Shown here: piece by piece, positions 20,730 through 29,714 of the stretch
Position numbering within the stretch: the stretch's first letter is position 1
Layout: every line of letters begins with the position of its first letter
Assembly (NCBI GenBank): GCA_040285825.1
Contig: JAUPSS010000001.1
Location: 372,001-436,000, forward strand
DNA length: 64,000 bases
Source: Eukaryota sp. TZLM1-RC
Lineage: Eukaryota; Metamonada: BaSk clade
Direction of reading: 5' to 3'
Position numbers and translations under genes: made by a program
Notes under the pieces: generated by a model
Databases searched by the model: none
Seen by the model: the letters and a program-made list of their open reading frames with translations, nothing else
Told to the model about the DNA's origin: nothing

Positions 20730-21383
20730 ATGCAGTTTGATTTCAGCTGCTTGGACATCGACGATGACGATGTTGTTCCATTCGAACCACTCTCTAATGT
20801 ATCAAAGCATGTTCCGTTTACAGGTTCTACTCCGACCCTAGGAACCCCTTCTTCAACCTCAAGGAATAGGTTTGAACGACTTCGCACCTCTGACCATCAA
20901 TCCCCAAAACAACCCCCAGTCCAACCCAACCCAAAACCCCCCTCCTCGCCTCCATGTCATACCACATTATCTAACCACCCAATCCTTATCTCCACGGTGC
21001 TCACCTCTCTATCCATTCCCTCTTCCCTTCAACCTGATCTACAAACCCTCCTTATGTCTCTTCCAACTTCTACTACCTTTAACCTTCGTTTCTTTGCAGG
21101 TGTTGTTGTTTCCTTAGAACCCCAGCCTGAAGCGCTTTTGACAACTTTATCTGATGGCAAGGGCACTATTCATTGTCTCCTTCACTGTACGGTCTTGGAA
21201 CAATTCAGCCTTAGTTTGGATAGTGTTTTGGTTGTGAAGAATTGCGTGGTGTTGAATAGGGCATGTCCTGTTATTATTGTCTCCTTAAAAAATTTGGTCA
21301 TTATCCGTGACTTTGGTGAACAGGAAGTAGATGTTGATTATAGTTCTGCTTACTTGAATTTAACTTCTAGTGCTGTTAGTTGA
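20730..21383 (+). CDS. OB-fold protein, HROB-like
   Basis: A 217-residue protein with a disordered, Pro-rich N-terminal half and one C-terminal OB fold from about residue 115. The fold reads LRFFAGVVVSLEPQPEALLT, LSDGKGTIHCLLHCTVLEQF, LDSVLVVKNCVVLNRACPVI and VSLKNLVIIRDFG. The order resembles the homologous-recombination OB-fold protein HROB (C17orf53), which has the pattern 'strand - D-x-x-G-x-I-x-x-x-hydrophobic - V-L-hydrophobic-hydrophobic-x-x-V-x-V-hydrophobic - x-L-x-I-x-x-x-N-hydrophobic-hydrophobic'. HROB recruits the MCM8-MCM9 helicase in other eukaryotes. Assignment is by pattern and moderately sure. The acidic start MQFDFSCLDIDDDDVVPFEP also resembles N-terminal binding motifs of such recombination factors. 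Confidence 0.6.
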   Translation: MQFDFSCLDIDDDDVVPFEPLSNVSKHVPFTGSTPTLGTPSSTSRNRFERLRTSDHQSPKQPPVQPNPKPPSSPPCHTTLSNHPILISTVLTSLSIPSSLQPDLQTLLMSLPTSTTFNLRFFAGVVVSLEPQPEALLTTLSDGKGTIHCLLHCTVLEQFSLSLDSVLVVKNCVVLNRACPVIIVSLKNLVIIRDFGEQEVDVDYSSAYLNLTSSAVS

Positions 21384-22339
21384 GGTTTTCTTATCTTGTA
21401 TTTTCCAAGTTCTATTTTTTATTTTTTATTTTCTTAATTGATATTATTTGACTATTCCCTTATCTTTTTGATGTTTCATAATTCTATTTTGCCCCAAATC
21501 TGTTAATTTGAAATTGTTTTAAAATTTAAATACTTTTATTGGTTTTACTTGGATGGTTGAACAAGACAGTTCAAGACCTTGAACCTTTATTTGTGTAAAT
21601 TCTACCTTGTTTTAATATTAAAACATTCTAGTGTCTTCTTATCAGAAGCTAATTGACATTGAAACTGTTATTTTTATTTCCTTTTTATATGTAGATTGCG
21701 AATTCTCAATCCAATATTAACAATAAATGAAAATCCTTGGTAAGACAAAATTCTTCTGAACCACAACCCCTCCATTTCCTCAAGATGTGCTCCGTCAATG
21801 ACACATTTCGAAATAAATAAATATTTTATTAAACTTCAAGCTTTATTGAATTACATTGATCAAAATCTTCCCAAATTCCGATATCCTTCCTACCTCACTC
21901 TTCCTTCGATTCAAAAACAATATCAACCCAGTGAAGTTGACCTATTGGATTCAAAAACCCGTCAATGCACTTTTGGACAATTTTGAAACAAGATCCTTCC
22001 GGGGCAGAGATGTTCTTCCCTTGACTTATTTTCGCATTTGACTGATGTCAGAGATTTGTTTGGGTATCCGTTGAATTATGTTGTTGGTTTACTATAGTTT
22101 TGTTTATTGTTTATTAAAATTGTTGACCTTGAAATGATTTATTGATCCAATTGACCAATTGTTTCATACTTACATCGAATAGTTGATGTTCCATAGAAAT
22201 AAAAGAAGGACAAAATCAGCAATATTTGAAGTATATTATTTATATATATTCACTTGAAACCACTCAAAGCATTCCCCAAAAACGTCAAGGCAAAATTCTC
22301 AAGAAGTTCAACATCTGAGAATATCGTGGTCTTATTCTG
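21384..22339. other. Gene-free interval, ambiguous open stretch
   Basis: AT-rich. Between about 21790 and 22040 two overlapping open frames of ~60 codons each have protein-like composition (one contains FETRSFRGRDVLPLTYFRI). Neither has a clear start or family, so this could be the 3' end of a lost gene or mobile element. Confidence 0.35.
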
Positions 22340-22692
22340 GTTTTAAATCTATTTTGGAATTGTACAAACGAAAAAAATATGCAAATCCTTTAAAAGAATT
22401 GAAACATGTTCGCCATGTAGATTACCAAATTTGCCCATTTGCTATATCATTATATGGTCGTCTTGGAAAAACTGCTATGAATTTTATTGATGATTTTGAA
22501 AACCTTGTAAAAAGAAGAATGAATAAGCGTTTTGATCGTCGCTTGTGGCTAAATCGTATTGTTTTTACTAATTTCAAATCAATTCCTAGAATGATTTCGA
22601 AAGTTTTGATGTCTGTCAGTGCACATTACGAAGACATTGCTGCTGTGAGGTTTGATGGTGTGGAAGCTTGTTTTGAAGATATTGACTTTTAG
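22340..22692 (+). mobile_element. Non-LTR retrotransposon 3' fragment (subfamily E)
   Basis: One open frame encodes the conserved retrotransposon C-terminus: LYKRKKYANPLKELKHVRHV, CPFAISLYGRLGKTAMNFID, RLWLNRIVF and SVSAHYEDIAAV, ending in EDIDF. It matches the E copies at 33975-34347 and 9345-9928. It is 5'-truncated near 22340. It ends only about 70 bases before the start codon of the phosphodiesterase gene, so it may lie in that gene's promoter region. Confidence 0.8.
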
Positions 22693-22760
22693 ACTGTGGT
22701 TTGGAAAATAAATTAAAATAACATAAAATTTTTTTTGGAATTGGCTCACCACACAAAAAC

Positions 22761-25247
22761 ATGGCTGTACACGAGCCAATACTCAGTCGATCTTCTAGTA
22801 CTGATCTGCTTGGTAACGTTACCTTCGATGGGCAACAGGCCAAATATCAGGCTCCTATCCGTCCTGATTCCATCCTTACTGAGTTTATCTGGTTCCACAC
22901 TGTCGTCTGTCTCTTTGTTCTCCTGGCCGAGAAAACTGGTCTTGCTCCTGAAATCAGATTCGCTGCAGTGATTCCATATCTCTTCCTCATCTTCATCATT
23001 TACAACATTGACAGAATTCAGATCCGTAAGTACAGATACCCACCATTCATGCTCTTTGCCCATTGTTTGATACCATATTCCTTTGCCATCATCATTTCCC
23101 GTGAAGCATATGCTATTATCGCTTTGCTCTACGTCTCTGGGGTCTTCCTTTTCTACTCGCAATCTGGGGACCCACAACTTCGGAAGTACATCAACTATGC
23201 CACTCTTGTTTTTTTCATAACCTTTTGGCTTTCCATTCTCTTTATGAGGTTCTTCTACACTGATTCCTCTGATCACTACTCACACCCGTTCAAAGGTGCT
23301 GCCCTCCACACTCCAATCACTTTCTCCCAAGCAATGCCATGCGCTCTTGGCATTATAGTGTTGGGGTTTCTGTTTCAACGCCTGGGTGGTTTTGTTGAGT
23401 ATGTTTCTACTATAACAGAAAGAAGAACCAGAAGAATTGTTCAACTCTCCACCAAGGCCAATCAGCTGTTGGAACGAGTTAAGACTCTGGAAGAACAGGT
23501 CCAAGGTAAGTCAAGTGTCCCTGAAATCAACACCCCTTTGGAGCTGCTTCTGGATGACATAAACAAGCTAAAAAAGGATTCTTCACTGTCTTCTAAACAA
23601 AAGGAAGTTGCTGACCACATGCTTGACTGCCTATCAGAAGTGGCTAAGGGTACATTATTTAGACCATTGTTGACTGATTCAACACGGTCCACAATGTCAC
23701 CTGAAACCACGGCCTGGATATCATCAACCTTGCACCGATCTGCTTCGTCAGAGACACGTCACCAGTCCTCAACAACCTCTACTAGAAGGAAATCCGTTCT
23801 GTCCCACCCCCCTTCTTTCACCCAGGATTCAGAAAGTGATGTTGATGAAGCTCAATCTCCATTACCAGTGGTTACTTCAAAGTTGGGCAAAGTTGTGTAT
23901 GAGTTGTTGGAGCAAAGTAAGTTGCATCCAAGACCCTCATCAAGGAGATCTTCAACACCCGAGGATGTTGTTCTTCATGGAAGTGTTGCCATTGGACATC
24001 GCGCTTTAAACTACCTTCATAATGTCAACTCTATTACTCGTCCTTCATCAGCGGATCTCTCTACATTCAACTCATCTCTTCATCTCAGGAGGTCAATGAC
24101 ATTGCCCCCCCTAACACCTAACAGAACCTCAGCAATACCTAAAACAGTCAAGGAATGCCTGGAGGTCTACCGTATTGAACAACTTTCAAAGATGATTCAC
24201 CACTGGGACTTTGATGTGTTTAGTGTTGTGGATTTTACCAAGGGTTGTCCTCTGACAGCTACTACCATGGCTGCTATGTATTCTTCTGATTTATTGAAAG
24301 TTTTTAACTTGGAAATAAGCCAATTAGCAATGTTTTTATTAGAAGTGGAAAAAGGCTATCTTCCCAACCCATATCATAATTCCCTTCATGCAGCTGATGT
24401 CGTTCAAGCAGTGTTCTATTTACTTGAAGTTGAAGGTTTGGGTGACGTGTTTGATGACGTGGAGCGATTGGCTTTGATTATCGCTGCTGCTGTCCACGAT
24501 TTTAAACACCCGGGACAGTCCAATAATTTTCTACGGCAGACAATGCATCCTTTGACACTTACGTATAATGATTCAAGTCCTTTGGAGAACCACCATGTAG
24601 CGTCAATGTTTAGGCTGATGAGTAAAAAGCCTGAGCTGAATTTCTTGGAACAACTTGACATTTCAGATCAACAACGGTTTAGGAATTTTGTCATTGAGTT
24701 GGTTCTTGCCACAGATCTCCAGAAGCACATGGAGATAATCTCCTCATTCAAACTCGCGATGGCTGATCCTAACCAAAAATTCAGTGATGTGGCTCAACGG
24801 AAATTACTTGGCAAAATCCTTATTAAAGCTGCAGATGTTTGTAATCCAATACGACCTCAGAAAATTTCGTATTCATGGAGTTTACGGTGCATGGAGGAGT
24901 TTTATCGACAAGGGGATCAAGAAAAGCTCATGGGAATGAAAATTTCACCCTTTTATGACAGGTATTCACCCCAAGAGTCCCGGTGTCAGGTTTCATTTAT
25001 TGATTTTCTGGTACGTCCCATGTACGAGCAATTTTTTAAAGTATTGAAACCAAAAACAATTATTTTATTCAAATCTTTGCTAACAATTAATAGACAGTTC
25101 TGGGTTACTTGTAGTGATGAGGTGTTCTTGCCTAATGAGGACAAGGATGAGAAGAAGGGGGTCAAAAGAGTAGGTCAAAAAGAGGTACAAAGTCCAAAAG
25201 CAATTGGATCAGAAACCCCGCAGAAAATATTCAAAATTAAGCGATAG
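22761..25247 (+). CDS. Membrane-anchored class I cyclic nucleotide phosphodiesterase
   Basis: Hydrolyses cAMP and/or cGMP. The 828-residue protein has several hydrophobic N-terminal segments between residues 40 and 220 (FIWFHTVVCLFVLL, FAAVIPYLFLIFIIY, FMLFAHCLIPYSFAIII, AIIALLYVSGVFLFY, LVFFITFWLSILFMRFF, ALGIIVLGFLF). A short coiled coil follows, then a Ser-rich linker. The HD-type catalytic domain runs from about residue 460. It shows the complete metal-binding set: HNSLHAADV (~538), VHDFKHPGQSNNFL (~578), the DSSPLENHH segment, LATDLQKH, KAADVCNPIRP and MEEFYRQGDQEK. A multi-span membrane region in front of a PDE domain is found in several protist PDEs. Substrate preference cannot be read safely. 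Confidence 0.95.
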   Translation: MAVHEPILSRSSSTDLLGNVTFDGQQAKYQAPIRPDSILTEFIWFHTVVCLFVLLAEKTGLAPEIRFAAVIPYLFLIFIIYNIDRIQIRKYRYPPFMLFAHCLIPYSFAIIISREAYAIIALLYVSGVFLFYSQSGDPQLRKYINYATLVFFITFWLSILFMRFFYTDSSDHYSHPFKGAALHTPITFSQAMPCALGIIVLGFLFQRLGGFVEYVSTITERRTRRIVQLSTKANQLLERVKTLEEQVQGKSSVPEINTPLELLLDDINKLKKDSSLSSKQKEVADHMLDCLSEVAKGTLFRPLLTDSTRSTMSPETTAWISSTLHRSASSETRHQSSTTSTRRKSVLSHPPSFTQDSESDVDEAQSPLPVVTSKLGKVVYELLEQSKLHPRPSSRRSSTPEDVVLHGSVAIGHRALNYLHNVNSITRPSSADLSTFNSSLHLRRSMTLPPLTPNRTSAIPKTVKECLEVYRIEQLSKMIHHWDFDVFSVVDFTKGCPLTATTMAAMYSSDLLKVFNLEISQLAMFLLEVEKGYLPNPYHNSLHAADVVQAVFYLLEVEGLGDVFDDVERLALIIAAAVHDFKHPGQSNNFLRQTMHPLTLTYNDSSPLENHHVASMFRLMSKKPELNFLEQLDISDQQRFRNFVIELVLATDLQKHMEIISSFKLAMADPNQKFSDVAQRKLLGKILIKAADVCNPIRPQKISYSWSLRCMEEFYRQGDQEKLMGMKISPFYDRYSPQESRCQVSFIDFLVRPMYEQFFKVLKPKTIILFKSLLTINRQFWVTCSDEVFLPNEDKDEKKGVKRVGQKEVQSPKAIGSETPQKIFKIKR

Positions 25248-25469
25248 TTTTTGTTTTTTAGTCTTTTTTAGTCTTTTTGTGTATAAATAGTTTTTTATTT
25301 CTTTTCAATTGATTTAGTATTCTATATTCGACATGTTATTTATTTTCGGTAGAACAGAGATCAATAGAATTACAATCACTATAATAGTAATTGACATCAA
25401 CAACCACAAATAGTAATTCATCACTCAATGGTGTTCTTGATGTTATTCATCTGGTAGGACCTCACTTGA

Positions 25470-25975
25470 AGTTTAGGGTTCTGATGATAGATGTCATATA
25501 TACTGTGATTGGATTGTGAACTCTGCAGGTGTTGTTGACTTTGTCTCCTGTAATGTTGCAAATGACACTTTGGTTCAAAGAAGAAAACGTAATCCTGTAA
25601 GTGCTCTTGATTTTAAAGCTAAAAAAACATAGAAAATATGACAAAGTTATCTAAGAAGCTAATGCTGATAGAAATAGACCTCTCGTTTTTATTGCTTTCC
25701 CAATTTCGATAAACGGAAGACTATCAGTAAAAGCAGGAACCTTTTTGAATTGTTTCCAAAAAATGGTTCAACAAAAAACAATGAAAAGATTTGATATCTT
25801 TTTATTGCGCTCTCGAATTCAATTTGCCATTTTTAATAGATTACCACGGTTTTTCAATCGAAAAATAGAAGCTTTAGCTAGACAGCAAGCAGTTCAACAT
25901 TTTGTAGAGTAAATCTTGGTTCAATGAATTTCGTCCCATTAGTTATGAATTAATTTTGTTAAGGGTGCAAATTCA
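25470..25975 (+). mobile_element. Non-LTR retrotransposon 3' fragment (subfamily A)
   Basis: Plus-strand remnant of the endonuclease and C-terminal region of subfamily A. It has DNA matching YCDWI, VVDFVSCNVANDTLVQRR, FIAFPIS, MKRFDIF and the terminal QQA..FVE block. Several frameshifts and stops are present. It ends about 90 bases before the armadillo-type gene. Confidence 0.75.
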
Positions 25976-26063
25976 ATCAATTCAGTTTACCAATTTCCAG
26001 AAGTAAATCATTCAAGCAATTTCCAAGTAAATCCGCTGCTTGACATTTTTGTACTATTAGCCT

Positions 26064-26894
26064 ATGTCAACCCCTACACCCTCCACCCCCAAGGGCTTAC
26101 AACGTGTAGAACATCATCTTAATGCCATCGTAACTGGTTCTCATGAGCAACGTGTATCAGCTTTGAAAGCCATTCGCAATCTTTCCATTCAACCCTCTAA
26201 ACGACGTGACCTAGCCTCCTTCAGTGGTTTTGTGGAGGTCATCTGCACTACTTTACTTGATCACGTGGAAGAATCACAGGTTGTATCTGCACTATGTGTT
26301 GAGATAATCAAAAATCTTGTTCTTGAACACCCAGTGATTGACCATCAATTTGTGATGGAGCCTTCTTGTCTAACTTCTATGAGCAAGCTCTTGGTGGAGA
26401 CAGACTCGGAGGACGTTCAGCTCAACGTTCTAGCCATTGTTGACTATCTTTCCATCCTTGAAATGCATCAAACAGCGGTCTGTGGTGAGGACGGTCTTGT
26501 CTCCTCTGTTTGTGAGTTCCTCGTCCATGAAAATGCTCAAATCAGAGATCATGCACTAATGACCATTCAGTACCTTTCAAGTAACCCAAAAAACAAGTTT
26601 ATCATGGCCCGAACAGACCCTATTCTATCAAAACTAACTGAATGTTTGGAATTTGATGACATGCAGTCACAGATACTTTTCGTCCTTGACTCTCTTGCCA
26701 GCTGTGAAGACAATGTTCCTGTCTTGGCCAGAGATGACCAGCTGATGATGATGCTTGTCCAGCTGCTAAACAGTGGTAATGATGAAGTGGTTGATGATGT
26801 GAGGAAGGTCTTGGAGCAGCTATCTAATGATGAATCTTTGAATTCTCCGAGTAGGTCTAGAGAATTGCAAGAGTGGGTAAATGTAGCTAATTAA
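26064..26894 (+). CDS. Armadillo/HEAT-type helical repeat protein
   Basis: A 276-residue all-helical protein. It has five or six ~42-residue repeats of the ARM kind, for example SALKAIRNLSIQPSKRRDLA, VVSALCVEIIKNLVLEHPVI, VQLNVLAIVDYLSILEMHQT, IRDHALMTIQYLSSNPKNKF and SQILFVLDSLASCEDNVPVL. Such proteins act as protein-binding scaffolds. The short form without other domains does not allow a specific function. ATG at 26064 gives an N-terminus (MSTPTPSTPKGLQRVEHHLN) with a short disordered lead. Complete gene, no intron needed. Confidence 0.85.
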   Translation: MSTPTPSTPKGLQRVEHHLNAIVTGSHEQRVSALKAIRNLSIQPSKRRDLASFSGFVEVICTTLLDHVEESQVVSALCVEIIKNLVLEHPVIDHQFVMEPSCLTSMSKLLVETDSEDVQLNVLAIVDYLSILEMHQTAVCGEDGLVSSVCEFLVHENAQIRDHALMTIQYLSSNPKNKFIMARTDPILSKLTECLEFDDMQSQILFVLDSLASCEDNVPVLARDDQLMMMLVQLLNSGNDEVVDDVRKVLEQLSNDESLNSPSRSRELQEWVNVAN

Positions 26895-27705
26895 TTAGGA
26901 ACTTTGTATAATAAAGAGAATTGGATTCAAATAATTTTTATCTTGTTGTTTTGTTTTTCGCCTAACTCATGAAAAATGAAATCAAGGTCAACCAACATTT
27001 TCAGCACCTATCAGTGATAGAAATCCGATCAAAGTAATCATACACCAAACTCGGACAAGTCGGCCGACATAGGTCGGCAATTCAGGGGTTGAAATTATGG
27101 CATGGTGCTCATACCATAATTTCCATAATGCTAAGGCCATTATGATGGCAAGCGTTTTTCCCATAATGGGCCTTGATCCCATTATGAGTTTATACTTTTA
27201 ACTCAATAATAAATAATTTGAATAAATAATTTTATTCAATTATTTACTTTTTATCTATACATCGATTATTCACCAAAAAAAACACAATTTAAAATAACTT
27301 CAGAATCAACCGAGTGTTGATCAAACCAGGTAGAGTCTTTGATTTGTTTTTGAATCAAGCGTTTTTGAACTTAATAATAATTTAATTTAACTTAATAATA
27401 ATTTAATTTAATTTAAGTTAATATTTCTGAATCTCCTTCAACCTTCTACAACCCACAACATTCTTCATTTAATGCCCCTCAGAAAATGGGAAGTTTCTAG
27501 TATAAAAGACGATTAAATTTCACTGACTTTCAACATTGCAACAGTTCTTCAGTCAGTTTTTTGTTTTAAAGCTTCCAATTGTAATGCTCTTGACCACTCA
27601 GATAATGTTCGCATCTTCACTTTAAATTTCATATTTAATGAACCATTCAAGTGGAAAACTATTTAAGACCAACCATTTACTATCATCTATTAATGAGATT
27701 AGCAG
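26895..27705. other. Gene-free interval with inverted repeats
   Basis: Convergent 3' ends of the armadillo gene and the repeat protein. It contains a GTCGGCCGAC palindrome near 27060. It also has a hairpin of AAGGCCATTATG (27133-27144) against CATAATGGGCCTT (27162-27174), with further CATAATGG copies around it. Could be the end of an unrecognised DNA transposon. Confidence 0.4.
27133..27174. repeat. Short inverted repeat (hairpin)
   Basis: Left arm AAGGCCATTATG and right arm CATAATGGGCCTT pair with one bulged base around a loop of about 17 nt. Confidence 0.7.
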
Positions 27706-28953
27706 TTAATCATCCTTGTGGCTCTCTTTAACAACACTCATATACTCTTCGCTCATTCGCTCTGCCTCGTGCGCCCTGATATTGTCTCCTTTTTGACGAA
27801 AATCATCAGCAATTTTGACAAGTCTTCTAGCATCCAACGCAGCTCTCTCAGCAGCTGCAGATGAAACTTTTGTTCCTTTTTGCATCGCATTTTTGATTTC
27901 ATTCTCAAATCTAACATGCTGCTCTCTATTTGTCGCTGTTGAAACCATTCTGAAATTCAGAGGATGATTAACAATTGGCTCAACAAGATCTTTGTATTGA
28001 GCCTCAGTCATGTGTGGCCCCCTTCTGTGCTTCAAAGATTCAATTGCCACTTGCAATGAAGCGTAGTGAGCAACATCCCGTGAAGCATCAGTCTCTTTGC
28101 TACTTGGATGTTCCTTGGAATACTTCTGCTGAGCGTAAGAATCTCGAAAATGATGCGTTCTCATTTCAGCAGGATCAATCGCATGTGTTCCATGCTTCCA
28201 AGTACCATAACGGTGATCCCACTCACCTTCTTTTGTCAATCGAGCCTCATTGTGTTGCAATGCCTTAGATTCAGGTTTAATGTCTCCACGTGAAGTGCGT
28301 TTTACATCGCCGCGTTTTACTGCTCCAGAGGTGTCTTTCAAGTTGCCTTGAGCGTCATAGGACCAAGAGGGTTTATGGGTTGGGGGTTGGTAGGACGGTT
28401 TCGCAATTGCACTACGGTGATCCAGGGTCTGGTTTTGTGTTACAAGAGCATCACCACGACGAACAGCAGAAGACCGAGCATCAATTGTTCCACTCTGTGT
28501 AGTTTTTAGATCACCGGATCTCATTGCTGCTGAGCGGCGATCGGGAGCTCCACTCTTTGTTTCGAAATAGTGTTGTCCTGCATGTGACTCCTTACCACTT
28601 GGAGTGGTGCTGGATCCTTCAGTTCCCGTAGATTTGGACAATTTCGGGGTAGGGCCACCTCCACTCTTATTCGTAGCAGTCGCTCCGGTAGAAGAAGATG
28701 GTTTACTCGCAGCCAATGAACCATTCTTGCTCCCTTCTGTTGAACTAGAAGATCTTCCAATACCAGCAGATGAGGACGATTTCGAGGTAGGGACACCTCC
28801 ACTCTTATTCGTAGCAGTTGCTCCGGTAGAAGAAGATGGTTTACTCGTGGTGGTTGAACCACTCTTGCTTCCTCCTGTTGAACTCGAAGAAGTGCCTCCA
28901 CCAGACCGACCACCAGAAGATGATGAATGTCGTCCTGATCCAGGTCCTCCCAT
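27706..28953 (-). CDS. Ser/Gly-rich protein with 20-residue repeats
   Basis: About 415 residues, starting MGGPGSGRHSSSSGGR; the frame stays open 17 codons further upstream to 29004. Residues 1-140 are Ser/Gly/Thr low complexity and contain a tandem duplication of about 52 residues (blocks sharing KPSSSTGATATNKSGG). The middle carries a degenerate ~20-residue repeat with core D-x-R-S-x-A-x-R-x-G-D-x-x-x-T. Copies include DRRSAAMRSGDLKTTQSGTI, DARSSAVRRGDALVTQNQTL, DHRSAIAKPS and GAVKRGDVKRTSRGDI, the last two degenerate, and a final DHRYGTWKHG. The C-terminal ~170 residues are charged and helical (ESLKHRRGPHMTEAQYKDLV, FENEIKNAMQKG, RRLVKIADDFRQKGDNIRAH). I recognise no family. The MGGPGSGRH start resembles N-termini common in phage and bacterial proteins, which may point to transfer or a viral source, but this is weak. 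Confidence 0.65.
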   Translation of the reverse strand: MGGPGSGRHSSSSGGRSGGGTSSSSTGGSKSGSTTTSKPSSSTGATATNKSGGVPTSKSSSSAGIGRSSSSTEGSKNGSLAASKPSSSTGATATNKSGGGPTPKLSKSTGTEGSSTTPSGKESHAGQHYFETKSGAPDRRSAAMRSGDLKTTQSGTIDARSSAVRRGDALVTQNQTLDHRSAIAKPSYQPPTHKPSWSYDAQGNLKDTSGAVKRGDVKRTSRGDIKPESKALQHNEARLTKEGEWDHRYGTWKHGTHAIDPAEMRTHHFRDSYAQQKYSKEHPSSKETDASRDVAHYASLQVAIESLKHRRGPHMTEAQYKDLVEPIVNHPLNFRMVSTATNREQHVRFENEIKNAMQKGTKVSSAAAERAALDARRLVKIADDFRQKGDNIRAHEAERMSEEYMSVVKESHKDD

Positions 28954-29174
28954 AAAGATCACAATATATGCGAAAATTTTAATAATTGCTACCAAATTGT
29001 ACAATTAGCAGAGTTCTCTTTTCAGGACATCTTTACTTATCAACTAAACAAAATATTATCAGTGACGAAAGTTTTTGCAAATGGAGGTTCATTACGGATT
29101 TTGCTAAACTTGAACTTTCTAAAATTTTATCAGGACACAACATGCTGAAGGCGATAGTGCTAGAGTGAATGATA

Positions 29175-29714
29175 TCAGTCCCCTACAAAGAAGTTCTTCC
29201 TTCAGGATCCTCTTGGAATCTTGGAAAAGATGGAGCAACGAACAAGGCTTTGCCTTTCCCTTATGTGCTCATAAACCTGGTGTCTCCGTGTATTTCCGAT
29301 GTTCCTGCTACGCTAATCAATGAAACCTAATCCTCAATGAAACTTTTATTGAACGATTTCCTATTCACTTACAAGAACTTGATTTGTGGAGCAACGAATG
29401 TATTCCAAAAAGCTGTTGATTATAACGAACAGAGCTTACTACCAGTTGGAACTGAATTTATACATTGCTACACACAACAGTTCACTCATTTCAATAGCTA
29501 CACCACATCTCGTGTTGAATCAAATCATGCAGAGCTGAAAAGGAATCGAAAGAAGGCAAGAAGATGTGGTAATTGTGGTAGAGAAGGGCACTATGTGACT
29601 AAGTGTACGCTCCCTTGCGGTATATGTGGTGTAAGCGATCATAAGAAAAGGATTGTCCAGAGAATCGGAAGCATAGCAAGAACACAGCATGATAGACTAA
29701 CTAAATTGTTCTAG
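29175..29714 (+). pseudogene. MULE-type transposase remnant, internally deleted
   Basis: Two separated parts of a Mutator-like transposase are recognisable. Upstream (about 29200-29325) SFRILLESWKRWSNEQGFAF followed by CSCYANQ resembles the FAR1-like N-terminal DNA-binding domain and ends in a stop. The ORF at 29337-29714 then gives the transposase C-terminus QQFTHFNSYTTSRVESNHAE, followed by a CCHC knuckle CGNCGREGHYVTKC. The DDE core that should lie between is missing, so the element is dead or non-autonomous. Ends were not located. Confidence 0.7.

Noticed and set aside
26988-27182. 64-codon minus-strand open frame
   Set aside because: It coincides with an inverted-repeat cluster and has no protein-like conservation.
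28954-29004. 17-residue hydrophobic lead (ATG at 29004) as a signal peptide of the repeat protein
   Set aside because: AT-rich and unlike the rest of the gene in composition; MGGPGSGRH at 28953 is a more natural start, though not proven.
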